Assembly: GCA_009760855.2 (NCBI GenBank)
Contig: WPIO01000003.1
Coordinates: forward strand, 4,624,001 to 4,688,000
DNA from: Cristatella mucedo
Taxonomy: Eukaryota > Bryozoa > Phylactolaemata > Cristatellidae
DNA length: 64,000 bases
Reading direction: 5' to 3'
This document shows, piece by piece, positions 34,285-45,310 of this stretch. Under the pieces are notes generated by a model that worked only from the letters and a program-made list of their open reading frames with translations, was not told the origin of the DNA and searched no databases. Made by a program: the position numbers and the translations under genes. How positions within the stretch are numbered: the stretch's first letter is position 1; each line of letters opens with the position of its first letter.

Positions 34285-35400
34285 CCACCCAGTCGGACAG
34301 TGAGTATCACGGAAGTAGCAGCTCAGGACAACTGGAAACGATGAGCCCTAGTTGACAACCGGATAGTATTTATCGTCACCTAAGAATAGTAGAAGCCGAG
34401 CTAAAGCTTCTTTTGCCAGCGGTCTAAAGTGGAGGAATGGAACAGCTAACTTATTGTCCAAGCAGGACCTGAGGGCAGAAGGAGGCTGAAACTGTTACAA
34501 AAATTCAGCTAGGTACGGAGGAGTCAAGATATGGTGGGCCTTGTGGGTGAGCGTCAGAACTTTGCTCTGTATCTGTTGATAAGCCGGCTGCCATCCTAGC
34601 TCGTTTAGCAAAGAAGATGCATGGTCAAACCTCTGGGACGTACAAACTAGTCTTGCAGACACTTTCATAGTTATTTATATGGGTCTACTTACGTTTGTGT
34701 AGCCCATCTAATAGGGAATTACAATAGTCAATCAAATACCAAACTAGGGAGCAAGTTAAGTTGTTGGCAAGCCACTATGGAATAAAACTACTTATCGGAG
34801 ATAGGGATCGGAAGTGATGGCTAGCTGTAAAAGCAGTCGTTCAAATGAAGCATCGAAAAGTCAGGCAGCTTTCGGAAATGACCTATGAATGTCGAGGTTT
34901 TTCCGATGGTAACACAACAGTATCACCTATTAGAAGAGAGAAGCCTTCTAATCCAGCCACTGGCTTATTGTTTTACTTGATCAGAGTTTCATTTTGACGG
35001 TCATTCAGTTTCGAAAAGTTATTTGGCACCCATGATTGAATATCGGCAAGGAAAGTGGTCAGTATAACAGTTGTTGCAGCAGACTCCGATGGTTTGAAGG
35101 ACAAACAGCTGAATATCGTCAGCATAAAAGTGACCACCTATTTCACTGGCTTAATCAATTTTCCGGAGGTTTTGTATAAATAAGGAAGAGCAAATGTCTG
35201 AAGATGAACCCTTGAGGAACTCTACAGGTGACCGGTCTCGTCGTTGAGACTTGACCACCACAAAAAATAGATTGAACGGTATAAGAAAGTTACGATTTAA
35301 ACAAAGACATTGTCATGTCCACCAGATAAATCGTTGTTTTCAATCGGTTAAGTAAGGCATCATTCTCAATTGTACCGAAGGCAGCACATCATTTCTCAAT
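34285..35400 (-). mobile_element. LINE-B copy, decayed
   Basis: Minus-strand C-terminal and RT region in the same order as the 30.5-33.7 kb copy (GAACAGCTAACTTATTGTCC, TCAGCTAGGTACGGAGGAG, then RT). It has many small indels, is truncated near 35.4 kb and lies directly upstream of the CT-rich microsatellite region. Confidence 0.8.
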
Positions 35401-35514
35401 GCATCCTAAAAGCATCAATTCATAATCCGTACAGATCGTCTGAGAAAACCTAAACCGTGTATACCTCCATGCTCGGTCCTGAGCTACATTCCTAATGCCA
35501 TCTAATACTCTCCA

Positions 35515-35601
35515 GTTCTCTCCCACGCTCAGTATCTCTCTGTCTGTCTCTGTATCTTTCTCTCCCTCCCCCTCTCTCTCTCCCTCCACCGGCCTCTCAC
35601 C

Positions 35602-35642
<41 letters not shown>

Positions 35643-35660
35643 TCTCTCTCTTTTGCTTGT
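35515..35660. repeat. (CT)n-rich microsatellite
   Basis: TCTCTCTGTCTG-type repeat with a pure CT run at about 35608-35636. The overlapping frames are low-complexity artefacts. Confidence 0.9.
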
Positions 35661-35699
35661 TACATCAGCACTTCGGTACTCATGCACGAAAAGTAAGAA

Positions 35700-36449
35700 G
35701 TTTTGTATTGGCTTCGATCATCACCTAAAGTGTCGTTTAAGTTTCAGGTACCGACTCGTCTGGTCGGCTCAGCACTTCCTCAAACTTAGTGAGCATGCTT
35801 TTTCAATTCTGCTTGCCTTCTTCGCTAGTGTGGTAATTAATTTAATATAATAACTAATAGCCCAAACAAAAGATTAATTTAAATTTTTTCAACTGGATTT
35901 TTTAGCTTTAGTCGAACGGTTTGCAGTTTTCCAATTCCTCTTGCTTGTCTGAGCATGACTCCTGGACGTTTACTACTGTTACCTATTTAAGCTCTTCATG
36001 GGATTATGCAAACTGAATAAATAAAGAGTTTGTTGGCATAAGAATAAAAATAGATCGACAATTTATGCCAATTCTACGCGAATAAAATACAATGCTACAT
36101 TTCGAAATGAAGTAAAATAACCGGTGTTGTTTGACATTACCATTGAGTCTATTATCGTGTATCATTATGCTCCAGCCACAATAACTATCAATTCTGTAAA
36201 AAGCATGCCCTATTGGGGTCCTAAGTATAAGTTTCTGATCAATGTCGAGCATTGATTTTTTAATATTTTATCTAGAAAATGGCTTTTTTGGGAGTAACAG
36301 GGAAAAGATCTGATGCAAAGGATATTTGATTTTGCTGTTTATGCATGGCAGCAACAAAGCAATACACCGTATATGTAGTGAAGTGGAAGTAGTAACTAGA
36401 GGGCTAATAACCTTTTTTATGCAGGAGATGAATTTTAGGATGAGGTCAC
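35700..36449. other. AT-rich sequence, nothing firm
   Basis: The minus-strand frame 36004-36252 has a splice-like CTTTTTACAG inside it and a GTAATG about 50 bases later. The resulting exon would be tiny and I do not call it. Confidence 0.35.
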
Positions 36450-36519
36450 TTGTGGTTGCCTGGAATGCTGACATCGAAGTGGATCACGGAATTGAAGAAG
36501 ACATTCTGTGTGGTTTTCA
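36450..36519 (-). CDS. Candidate small minus-strand exon (phase 1 to 2)
   Basis: 70 bases between CCAATCATTCAG and GTGACC, encoding KTTQNVFFNSVIHFDVSIPG and NH. Its start phase fits the candidate at 36973-37023 and its end phase fits 28133-28254. The acceptor's pyrimidine tract is weak. Confidence 0.25.
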
Positions 36520-36972
36520 CTGAATGATTGGAGCCCAGAATGAATATGGCTATCTTAGTGATCGACCGTTTAATCTCATCTACTTTGCTGACAAAAAGCC
36601 ATAGAAGCCCACTCATCCAGATCGCTTTAGGAATAAGTAGATAAGGAGCTAGTCTTGAAGTGATTTAACGATGGTTGACTATAGACTTTAACATGTTGCT
36701 GTTGCTTATCCGAGGTAAAATAACAGTGTTTAAAATCCTTGGCATAGCTAAGATATATTCGAATTGTCGTGGTTATTCCAATTTTTATTCTAAGAGACAT
36801 GAAACAAGATGGTTAGATCAGCTATAGCCGTTTAAAAAAGACTCGAGATTAGAATAAATAAATCGTACCTATAAGTTAGAGCTACTCTGAAAGTCTTTAA
36901 AGTAAAAACTTGCAAAGAGTATTGCGATGGTAAGCCAAACATGTGGAAACCATACTTTTCAACACGACTCAC

Positions 36973-37023
36973 CTCTGAAATTGGGATGAATGATCGTTGA
37001 TTCCAAATCCTCGTCTTCTTCAT
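36973..37023 (-). CDS. Candidate small minus-strand exon (phase 1 to 1)
   Basis: 51 bases after TGCTATTTTAACTTTAAG and before a consensus donor GTGAGT. In phase 1 it encodes EEDEDLESTIIHPNFR; the alternative phase 0 (MKKTRIWNQRSF) is also open. The strong donor is the main support. Confidence 0.28.
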
Positions 37024-37029
37024 CTTAAA

Positions 37030-38390
37030 GTTAAAATAGCAGGTACAATTGATTTAAAAAAATTAAGATGTTTTACAGCGGTCTTGAGCACAACGATGTA
37101 ATAAAAAAGAGCTGTTTATGCAGCTCTATTATGGGACGATTCAAACAGACAGAATGAATCATTTTATCACGGAGCAGCTTGGATGTAAACGCCCGATTAT
37201 CATGCTTTACCAGCCAACTGGTGTATGAAAAGTAACTTAAGATATACTATTCCCCCAAAAGTATCTGAGTACATACAATTCCGAGGTGATGTCGCCCAGT
37301 GTTCTCCAAATCTATTTATATCGTATCGATCACCTCGTTCTTTTAAATGGTGAAATACACATCATTGGAAGAATTACCTAAGCATAAAAAGTCTATATTA
37401 CAAATTTAAAATATATGAGCCACTATTATTTCATAAAAAAGCAGCTGCAGTTTCTAGATCCTCAAGAGCAAGTGTAAAGGTCGTCAGCATTGCGTAATAT
37501 GTTATATTTTGAATATTATAAAATTATTTGTTTCGTAACTGCATTTGACATTTCCGTCATTTAGTGATGCTTGTAAATCTATTTTCAACCAAATGTTGTC
37601 AAAAATTGCGCAAAGTCAATCTAATGTTGGTCAAATTTGAAAACTATAGTTTTTAGACAATCGGTCTGGAATTTCACTGCAATTAAAGATAGCTCAAAAG
37701 CATCATTAAAGAACCGAAGGTGCTAACGAATTTGCATATAGGCTAATTTCTATCGCTATTTAAAAGCCAATATATTTATGTGGTAAATCTCTATAGGGTG
37801 TTCATCATTTCTCGTGCATATGGTACACTAGTGAAGTCTTGCTTAGTAATATCAGATAACACCATTGCCTAAGTTTAAAAAAATATGGGCTTAGAAAGGC
37901 TTAGCTTAGTGCTGGCACTGATTCCACGATTGCAAAGCTCTGAGTTTGTGAAAAATTGAAGGAATTTAATTACCACGAAGACAATTTGAGTCTGCCACTG
38001 GTCTTGAGGTCAAGAACTTGTTTTGTGGGAAATTTATATAGAAAATGCAAAACCAATCTGTCAAGTAATTAGATTATTGATATATAAAATTCTTCATCAA
38101 AATTATAGTATTAGAATATTATCATTAACTTCATCGATTTATATCTGGATAAAGGAAAATAATCTCATGCGACTATGATTGAAATAGGAAGCTAAGAATA
38201 AAATATCAAAATAGTTCCTATATTTGCATCATATGTGACTTGCTACTTAACTGGTTAGACAATGGAATGCTGACAAACTTGTCACTAGATCGTCCAGGTA
38301 TATGTTTCAATCTGTTTACGGCTCCCTTTAATGAGTAGCTTCGTTCTATGTAAATGCAATCACTCTAATGTATACTTATTATAATAATCA
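37030..38390. other. AT-rich sequence, no firm feature
   Basis: No repeat family member was recognised. A hydrophobic minus-strand frame near 37230-37330 (GGIVYLKLLFIHQLA) is followed by GTAAAG, but nothing supports it. Confidence 0.35.
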
Positions 38391-38394
38391 AGTT

Positions 38395-39620
38395 ATATGT
38401 GATAAAGCACCTTCAGAGAGCTCAAGCCCTTTCTAGGCCCATTAAATATGCTGCAAAGGAAGCACGAATTAAATGTATTGTTGCAGCATACTCAATAAAC
38501 GACAAGATTAATAAGGTTAGGGATGAAATGCCTAAGATCTACATGCAAGTACGGTTAGCGGCAGCACGCACTTTGTCAGCACCTATAAGCACACTCAGGA
38601 CGAAATACATTGGGAAACTAAATAATAAGACCAATAGACGAGTTTTTAGCTCCTTGATAAATGTTGTCAAGTTAAGAGATGTCGTGATTCGAATGGATAA
38701 TGAGTTACAGGCTTTGGGTTCACACGAAGTGAAGGCTCACTGTCCACACAATTTGAGCTTTGTGGGAAGTCTAGGTAATCAATTCGATTCAAAAATGTGT
38801 GTTGACGATTTTTAGTCTCATAGGGGAGTTGATCTGACAGGTAACGTGCTACCAAAGAATAAAGAGCCCTTAAGGTCAGTGAAAAAATCTAGAAGTCAAT
38901 GCATTGCTTGATTGGGAGCCTATGCAGGTCAGCTTTAAGTGGTGAGATGTGGCAACTGTGAGGCTCAAGACAGCCAAGCCTAGATCCACAGTTTTACAGC
39001 AGCTGGATAAGATTGACTGCACAGGCTGACAAGCTAGCCTGCAGTATGGTACAGAAGTCGATACGAGCTGTATAAATAGGCGGACCAGTTTAGATGTTGT
39101 AGGCTCTTCTATCAAGCCCAAACTTTAATAATGTTATGTACCTGAATGTAGCCCAACTTTACTGTGGGGTTGTTGTTGTCTTCTAATGAGCGATCACCTT
39201 GGAACACGACACCTAGATTTAATGCAGATTCAACAGGAGAAGCTGGTGCTGCCGGCTTTGAGCTTTAAGCTTTACAATATTCGACTAACCTTTATTTTGC
39301 ATCTAAATAGTAAGACGGCTTAAACGTAACTCGTAAGTCAATGTTCTTATGTCATCTGTACACCAAGACGGAATTTAGGGAATCTGACGGGCTCGAGGGT
39401 TGAATGAGATTGAAGCATAGGTACAACTGAGTGTGCTGCTTATAGAAGTGAAAGCCTTGATTGTGCTTGGCTATCCAGTTGGCATCAAGGATAATATAAA
39501 CCGTAAAAAGAAATGGACGAACGAAATGACCCTGAGGTACCCTTATATCAGAAGATCCTTGGATGATCCTTTAATGTTAGTCCATCAGCAGTTTAACATG
39601 TGGACTGACTTGATTATTTA
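38395..39620 (-). mobile_element. LINE-A copy, decayed
   Basis: The 3' hairpin is at 38400-38450 (GATAAAGCACCTTCAGAGAG), then the C-terminal region and RT up to about 39620 at the GVPQG-equivalent segment. Large deletions are present. The plus-strand open frame 38399-38815 is the antisense of this remnant. Confidence 0.8.
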
Positions 39621-39684
39621 GTGAAACTATGGTCTTGTCTAGGACAGCTATCGTTTCACAAATTGTCTGGGCATTAGAACTACT

Positions 39685-39865
39685 TCTCCGTGATGGCATA
39701 CTAGGTAAGGCGGTTGCTTTCACGACCTCGGTCGCGAGGTCGCGGGTTCGATTCCTGTGGTCAGCGATTCTTTATCGCCACTGCAAGCGGTGGTGATAGC
39801 CGTAAAGGCTCTTCTGTCGCTATACAAAAAAGAGGCTGTTTAAGCAGCTAGGATTTTTTTCTCTC
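39685..39865 (+). mobile_element. SINE-2 copy with intact pol III promoter boxes
   Basis: A-box TGGCATACTAGG at 39694-39705 and a perfect B-box GGTTCGATTCC at 39745-39755. The body follows with TATCGCCACTGCAAGCGGTG, GATAGCCGTAAAGGC and GCTATACAAAAAAGAGGC, ending AAGCAGCTA. The body contains a short hairpin (CCACTGCAAGCGGTGG). It is not a tRNA gene, because the acceptor stem cannot pair. Confidence 0.8.
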
Positions 39866-39869
39866 AAAA

Positions 39870-40536
39870 CTATCCTCACTAAGGGGCTGCATTTATAAAG
39901 AGCATATGAGTACTAGCTTCGATAGATATTGGTAATCTAAGTTTCGTGTTGGTGCACTCTTTACTAGTTTAGCATTTCAATTGGACAAATGTAGTAATAC
40001 ACATGCCAGCGATTCATCAGAAATTCGTATTGCATTCATAATTTATTACTGTCTCATGTAGATAGCTAAGCTAGTTGTGTCCGACGATTTAAGGCAAGTG
40101 ATCAAGAAAGGGCTAGAAGCCCATAGCATCCAAATACTTCCGTTTTCAATATCCTAATCTTTTGGAGTCGGCTATAGTCCTGAGAGCAATTAGCCAATTG
40201 GAGGCAGCATTGCCCTACCGTTTACTCCAATTCCAAGCTTGATCGGCTGACAACTGCATTAGCATCGTCGGATGCTGGCTCAATTTGAGCACTATGAGAC
40301 CCTCTGAGGGATCCGGCGAAAGCCCTAATCTGCTATCCCGAAGAGCTGCATGAATACAGTCCATTCTTGTGGTGCATGATATGCAAAGCGGTTTATTAAA
40401 ATGACAAAATCTTAATTTTAAAGATAGTCATGTTTCCTCTGGACGAAGTAGCCTGCCTAATTGAACGCCGTTCTTCGTTTGACGGCTGTCATGATAAATC
40501 AAATTCAAATGAGGAACTGATAAGTTCAGCACTTAC
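39870..40536. other. No recognisable feature
   Basis: Nothing supportable was seen. It is intron if the minus-strand gene is continuous. Confidence 0.4.
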
Positions 40537-40929
40537 CACACATGGATGGCGATACTGGTTGAGATACAATGCTCAGAGTATGCGTTCCATTGTTGGCCTT
40601 GACGAAGCAATAGAAGTATTTTTTTTCCACAACCACATACTGCCATTTTACAACAACCTTTACAGTCAGCTGTGAAGGATTAGTTTCCGTAATCAAAACT
40701 ATCTCGCAAGATCTTAGCAGAGCCTTGTATTTTTCAGCTAAGTATGAGATATCCTTAATACCACACATTGTAATCCAACGGTCCACATTCGGCTCATCTT
40801 CATCTGAATCTGTATATAATAACTTCAGCTCAACGGGATCAACGTCTGAGTTGCGAATCCATTTATAGATGCACGTAAAATGTACCAGTGTGTTATGTGA
40901 TACGCAATTAGGTATTTTCAGTTCAATAT
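40537..40929 (-). CDS. Ig-like domain exon (phase 1 to 1)
   Basis: A 393-base minus-strand exon, open throughout. The acceptor is strong (GTATTTTAATTGTAG, with CTAAT upstream as a possible branch point) and the donor is consensus (GTAAGT). The 131 residues have a Cys-20 strand (LVHFTCIYKW) and a Y-x-C strand near Cys-108 (KYFYCFVKANNGTH), then a beta strand (TLSIVSQPV). That order fits the B, F and G strands of an immunoglobulin-like fold, and 1-1 phase is usual for such exons. A longer than usual middle part with two extra cysteines (56, 75) is atypical. One sequon (NGT) is present. It probably encodes part of a cell-surface protein. Confidence 0.6.
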
Positions 40930-41144
40930 CTACAATTAAAATACTTATTAGTTTCAACTAGTTTTAATGATTTTTTCACAGTCCAAGTGCGTATATAAAA
41001 TAATTTAATACGGCTATATTAAGTTATTTATGCAACATTCCGAGGTGTCAGAAAGAGCATACTTTAAAATGCACCAGGCCGTAATGCGAAAGTAAGCTGG
41101 AAGTATTTAGGAGCACGTTAAATTTACCTTGCACCATTCATCTC

Positions 41145-41625
41145 TCACATGCAGTGCCTCCCAATCTACTGGTGGATAGACTTCAAGATTTTGTCTCTTA
41201 CTTGTGAGTACCTTTGTTCTTTGGTTCTCCTCGAACTATCTGAAATACTCTCAGAAACAGGTTTAGAATCACGAAACCCGATGTTCTGTCTCAAATCGTT
41301 TAGCCACACGTCATACGAACCTAAAAGCTCTTCAGATAACTTATGTAGTTGCTATGCTCTCAAAGCCTGGAACTTATTACCAGGGCACTCCACAACGCAC
41401 CAGAGAGGAAAATGATCGAAAGAAGGTAACAGCGTACCTGTTTATAACATAATTTTGTTAGTTGTTTTGGTTAGCTCTTCGTGTGCACATACCTGCCTAA
41501 GCGATGCCTGTTCTTGAGGTTTTTGCCAGCAATAATTTAATAATGCTTTCTATGTTGCATCTGTAAAGTGCTTCGAACGGGACTGAGCTCTATGAGAGCT
41601 ATATACAAATGTATTATCATTAACT
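41145..41625 (+). mobile_element. LINE-A fragment, decayed
   Basis: Plus-strand post-RT region (WIDFKILSLTCEYLCSL, CYALKAWNLLPG) and a remnant 3' end near 41570-41600 (GTAAAGTGCTTCG). Confidence 0.7.
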
Positions 41626-41639
41626 GAGAGCACAGAAGA

Positions 41640-42515
41640 TGTTGTATAAGTCGGGTTGCCCAGCAGATTATGAGACTTTTCAGAAAAACTGTATTAGTTT
41701 GCATTGATTCGAGGCCAATTTAGTGAAGACAAAACAGATTTTGAGGAACGGGCGGTAGCTCATAAACGAGAGCCACGACAAGCCTCTGATTATTGTGCAC
41801 CAGTTAAGATTACTAAGGGAATATGTAATGAGCACTTAATAAATGCGATTGTGATAAAATGGATGCAATCTCTCGAAATCGTGATCTTCTTCAACTGCCT
41901 AATTCGTGTCAAAGCCAGACGTGATTTCGGCCATGTTCCTTAGGTAGAAATCAGTTGATTATAAAGTGGGGGAAATGGTCTCGTCTAATGGCTGTTTACC
42001 GGGTACACTATGCCGAGTTTTTTAAATTTTGAGTCTACACTTAATGCTCTATAGGCAATGCATCCTCGAGAATTCTCAGTATTATTCATGACAATGCCAT
42101 TGACTGGCTTGTTCTATTGATTACTTACTTAAATGGATAATCTGGTTGATTTTATCTTTGGGAAGCCCACAGTCTTCTATTATTTTGATAATAGTTAGAG
42201 AAGAGTCTTAAGATAGTGCTTTTAGCGTATTTAGGAATAATTTGACAACGGATGCAATAATCTATCTCCTTAAACTCTTAACTTTATAGGATACATCTAA
42301 CCTCTATTTGAACATATGTACAACAGTTTTCCCTTCCTCATTCTGAGAGGTAGTAACGTAACTTGGAGCACTTAACAACCAACATCATCTGCCAGAAACT
42401 ATTTTTTTTGGCTAATGTGCACGATCATACCTCCGACACAGGTCTCACAATGAATCTTAAATGCTCCAACAATTGAATGCAAAAGCCAATCGCCGAATAA
42501 TGCGGCTCTCACCAA
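41640..42515. other. No recognisable feature
   Basis: AT-rich; no repeat family or exon was identified. Confidence 0.4.
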
Positions 42516-42519
42516 TTGG

Positions 42520-42830
42520 GGATTTAATGAAGTGTATTTATCCCCGTCTGTAACTCCACAAAGTCATAATGACCATGTGGGTGTAACACAGGAGAGTTTT
42601 GTATAGCACACTCACACCCGAAGCCGCTTTCTGTACGCATTCGGTAGCCAATAGACTTCGTCTTATACAACAAAGAGAAAGTGGGAAGCATAGCAAAGTC
42701 AGGAGAGCAGTTGAGGTAGTGAGTAGCATCGAAGGAGCAGCTCAGGACCACTGAAAGGATGTGTCATAGCCTGCAGTAGGAGAGTAGTTTTCGGTCCACC
42801 CTCCTTCTGTCTCTAATAGTAAGAGAATCG
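42520..42830 (-). mobile_element. LINE-B 3' fragment
   Basis: Minus-strand 3' UTR and last codons of LINE-B. CCACAAAGTCATAATGACC, CGCATTCGGTAGCCAATAG and the GGAGAGCAGTTGAGGTAGTG block are in the same order as at 28.9 and 52.4 kb. Confidence 0.85.
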
Positions 42831-42834
42831 CGAA

Positions 42835-43377
42835 AACTCCTTAGGGTTGAAAGTGATGTTTTGCTTTTCCTAATTTTTCTCTTCGCTCCAGTATTAAATA
42901 TTTCTTCTGACTTCTCTTCGCCATTACAGTCTTTGAAGTTGACACTAACCGATATTCCCTACATTGTAGAAGAGAAAAACCCTTGAAGAATAGTAACCAC
43001 ACCAGCCAACGGTGGTGCAGCCGCCTGCAGTTGCATCTCGGTACGAGGTGCAACACCTCAAAGCTGACGACTCAGAGGTTAGTGTTTTGGTCCTCGCTTC
43101 AAGCTGAGTCTCTAGAACATCCGCTTGCAGCCTCTTTGCTTGAGTGATTCATTTTTGAACCGAAAGAGGATCAAACGTACTAGAATATTGTTGACTATGT
43201 GTCCAGTAATAGTTTTTCCAAAAATAAATGCACTATTTCGCAGAGCATCTTTGACTAAGCACACTGCCTGCTCTTAAAAATATGACATGTAGTTTATCAA
43301 GTAAGCTAAATAAGTTATGCCTACTAAGCACAAGCTTGAGGAAGCATACGAATGTCATCTTCTGTCCCTTGACCTAC
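42835..43377. other. No recognisable feature
   Basis: Nothing firm was seen. Confidence 0.4.
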
Positions 43378-43476
43378 CTATGAAGACAACTGTAGATCCT
43401 ACAAAGATATCCTGGATCAAATCTAGTTGTGGACAAAAATCTTCAAACAGAAAATTCACGTCGTCAAAATCTAATG
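43378..43476 (-). CDS. Candidate minus-strand exon (phase 1 to 1)
   Basis: 99 bases between TTTCAAGGTCCACTTTAG and donor GTAGGT, encoding about 33 residues: LDFDDVNFLFEDFCPQLDLI, then IFVGSTVVFI. Phase 1-1 matches the Ig-like exon at 40.5 kb. The opposite strand also has an open frame here (43317-43508, starting with ATG), so the strand assignment is uncertain. Confidence 0.3.
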
Positions 43477-43479
43477 CTA

Positions 43480-43879
43480 AAGTGGACCTTGAAATGTGGG
43501 ACCACTAGCTTAATCTATGCATCATTTTAGAAATTGATACATACCAACGTGCTATCTTTTATCAGAAAAACAAAATGGAGGTGCTGATCATCTGGTTGTC
43601 CCTGGGAGCTTTTGTAATTGTAGTCTAGGCAGTTCTCGGTTCCATTTGCTATGCATATTTTTCATGCATGCCAGAACCAACGCCATCAAATAAATCTCAA
43701 ATAATAAATATAATACATCATAAACACACAGATACATTTGAATTCACCTTCCGTGAACCTAATTTCTTTCTAGGAAATTTACCTTGGCTACACATGAAAC
43801 AAGATGAAATTGTTAATATTATCACATATCTTTCAACAAACTTAATGTTATTAAAAGTGACGAGGATAATGTCTGAATG
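43480..43879. other. No recognisable feature
   Basis: AT-rich, nothing seen. Confidence 0.4.
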
Positions 43880-45310
43880 TTAATTAGGTATGTGGCAGCA
43901 TATCCAGTGTCATCAGCTACAAGATCACAACAGGAAAACCATCGAAAGTGTGTGATAAATAGTTGCATTTTCAAATTAGTTAATGGCAGGGTTGTACTGA
44001 TGCCGGCCGGAAGTTAATTAGAGGCTTTAGGAGAAAAAGAACTGAAGACATCGAAAGGATTTAAAGCAAGCTTAGAGTGTGGGTTAAATATCAAATTCAG
44101 AAAAGTGGTTATACGACACTTATCCCGGTGGATGTGTTCATCTAATAGGTGGGGTAGAGCCCAACAACCACGAGACCTAAGATTGAGTCTCTAAACCTTA
44201 AAAATGATGCTCTGGTTGATTGGGTGCAAGGTCTGGTCGGCGAGAAGAGGTGCAATGTGGCAGCTGCGATGGTTACGAAAGAACAGCCTAGCTGCAGAGT
44301 TTTATAGCAATTGTACGGGCCTGTTAACAAGTGCCAGTAGACCAGCAAGCACTGACTTACAGAATTCAAGACTAGATGTCGGGAATGAATGAAGAAATTG
44401 GGATTTCTTATCCCTGTTTTACAAATCTCAAATTTTAGCCCTGTTGCTGAAAGTTGACATAATTGACTTATGGAACTAATGCGGCCGTCCAAAAAAAGTC
44501 ACTTTAAATACGACCTTGAATTTCCTGAAGATTCAATTGGAGATATGCTGACCGAGCTGACTTTGAGCGTTGAGCTTTCTAATTTTTGAATGTCACCACG
44601 TTTTCCTTAAAACTAGCTGGATTTGCATACATTATTTAACGATACTTTACCGCCAGCCGTGTAAGAATCATATCAACCTACAGTAAGGGAGTTAAGTGCA
44701 TTCGATTAGCAGGAAAGCTGGGAAGAATTAAAGCAGAGGTACGACTGAGTGAAATCCGCATGGAAGAGAAAACGTAGATCGATCCTGGCAATGCTTTCAG
44801 CAAGAGAAAGGCATATACCATGAAAAGAGCAGGACTAAGCCCAGAGCCCTGATGCCCTCCATACTCTAAAGATGCATTCAATGATCTGTGTTCGTGCACA
44901 TTATTACACTGGAGTCTCCTGCTGAGATAGGGCCCGTACCATTCCGGTGCAGCACCAGTGATGCCCAGGACAGATGAGAAAAGCGGCAAAATGACTCGGT
45001 GACTGATAGTATTGAAAGCTGTTGAAAGATTTAGCAAAGCAAGCAGAGAGAATATTATTCCAAGTCGGCATTCCTACGATGGTCTTTACACTCTCGAAGA
45101 AATGCTGACTCTGTGCAGTGAATAGCTCTAGATGCTGACAGAAACCTAGTAGCACCGTGCAAAGGTTCAAGTCGTGAGTTCTTTGGTCTTCCACAACTCG
45201 TTGAAGTATCTTTTATTGGAACAGTAGATAGTAGACAGGGCAGAGGTCGCCCAGTTTACTGCGAAAGTGCTTTCTTGAGTTTCGGCTGCAACCTTTTTAA
45301 TAGTGACAGG
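43880..45310 (-). mobile_element. LINE-A copy, strongly decayed
   Basis: From about 43890 (3' UTR, GGCAGCATATCCAGTGTCATC) through the post-RT region (LVTGPYNCYKTLQLGC-like, 44.2-44.4 kb) and RT (NLSTAFNTISHRVILPLFSS, PYLSRRLQC at 44.9-45.0 kb). It extends to the NYRP-equivalent region near 45.3 kb. Numerous frame breaks. Confidence 0.82.

Noticed and set aside
36004-36252. 82-codon minus-strand frame with cysteines and an internal splice-like site
   Set aside because: The implied exon is about 50 bases and has no matching neighbour; too weak to call.
38399-38815. 138-codon plus-strand frame starting with ATG
   Set aside because: It is the antisense of the LINE-A 3' end and C-terminal region.
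39685-39865. Possible tRNA gene
   Set aside because: A- and B-boxes are present but acceptor and anticodon stems do not pair, and a second copy shares the non-tRNA body; it is a SINE.
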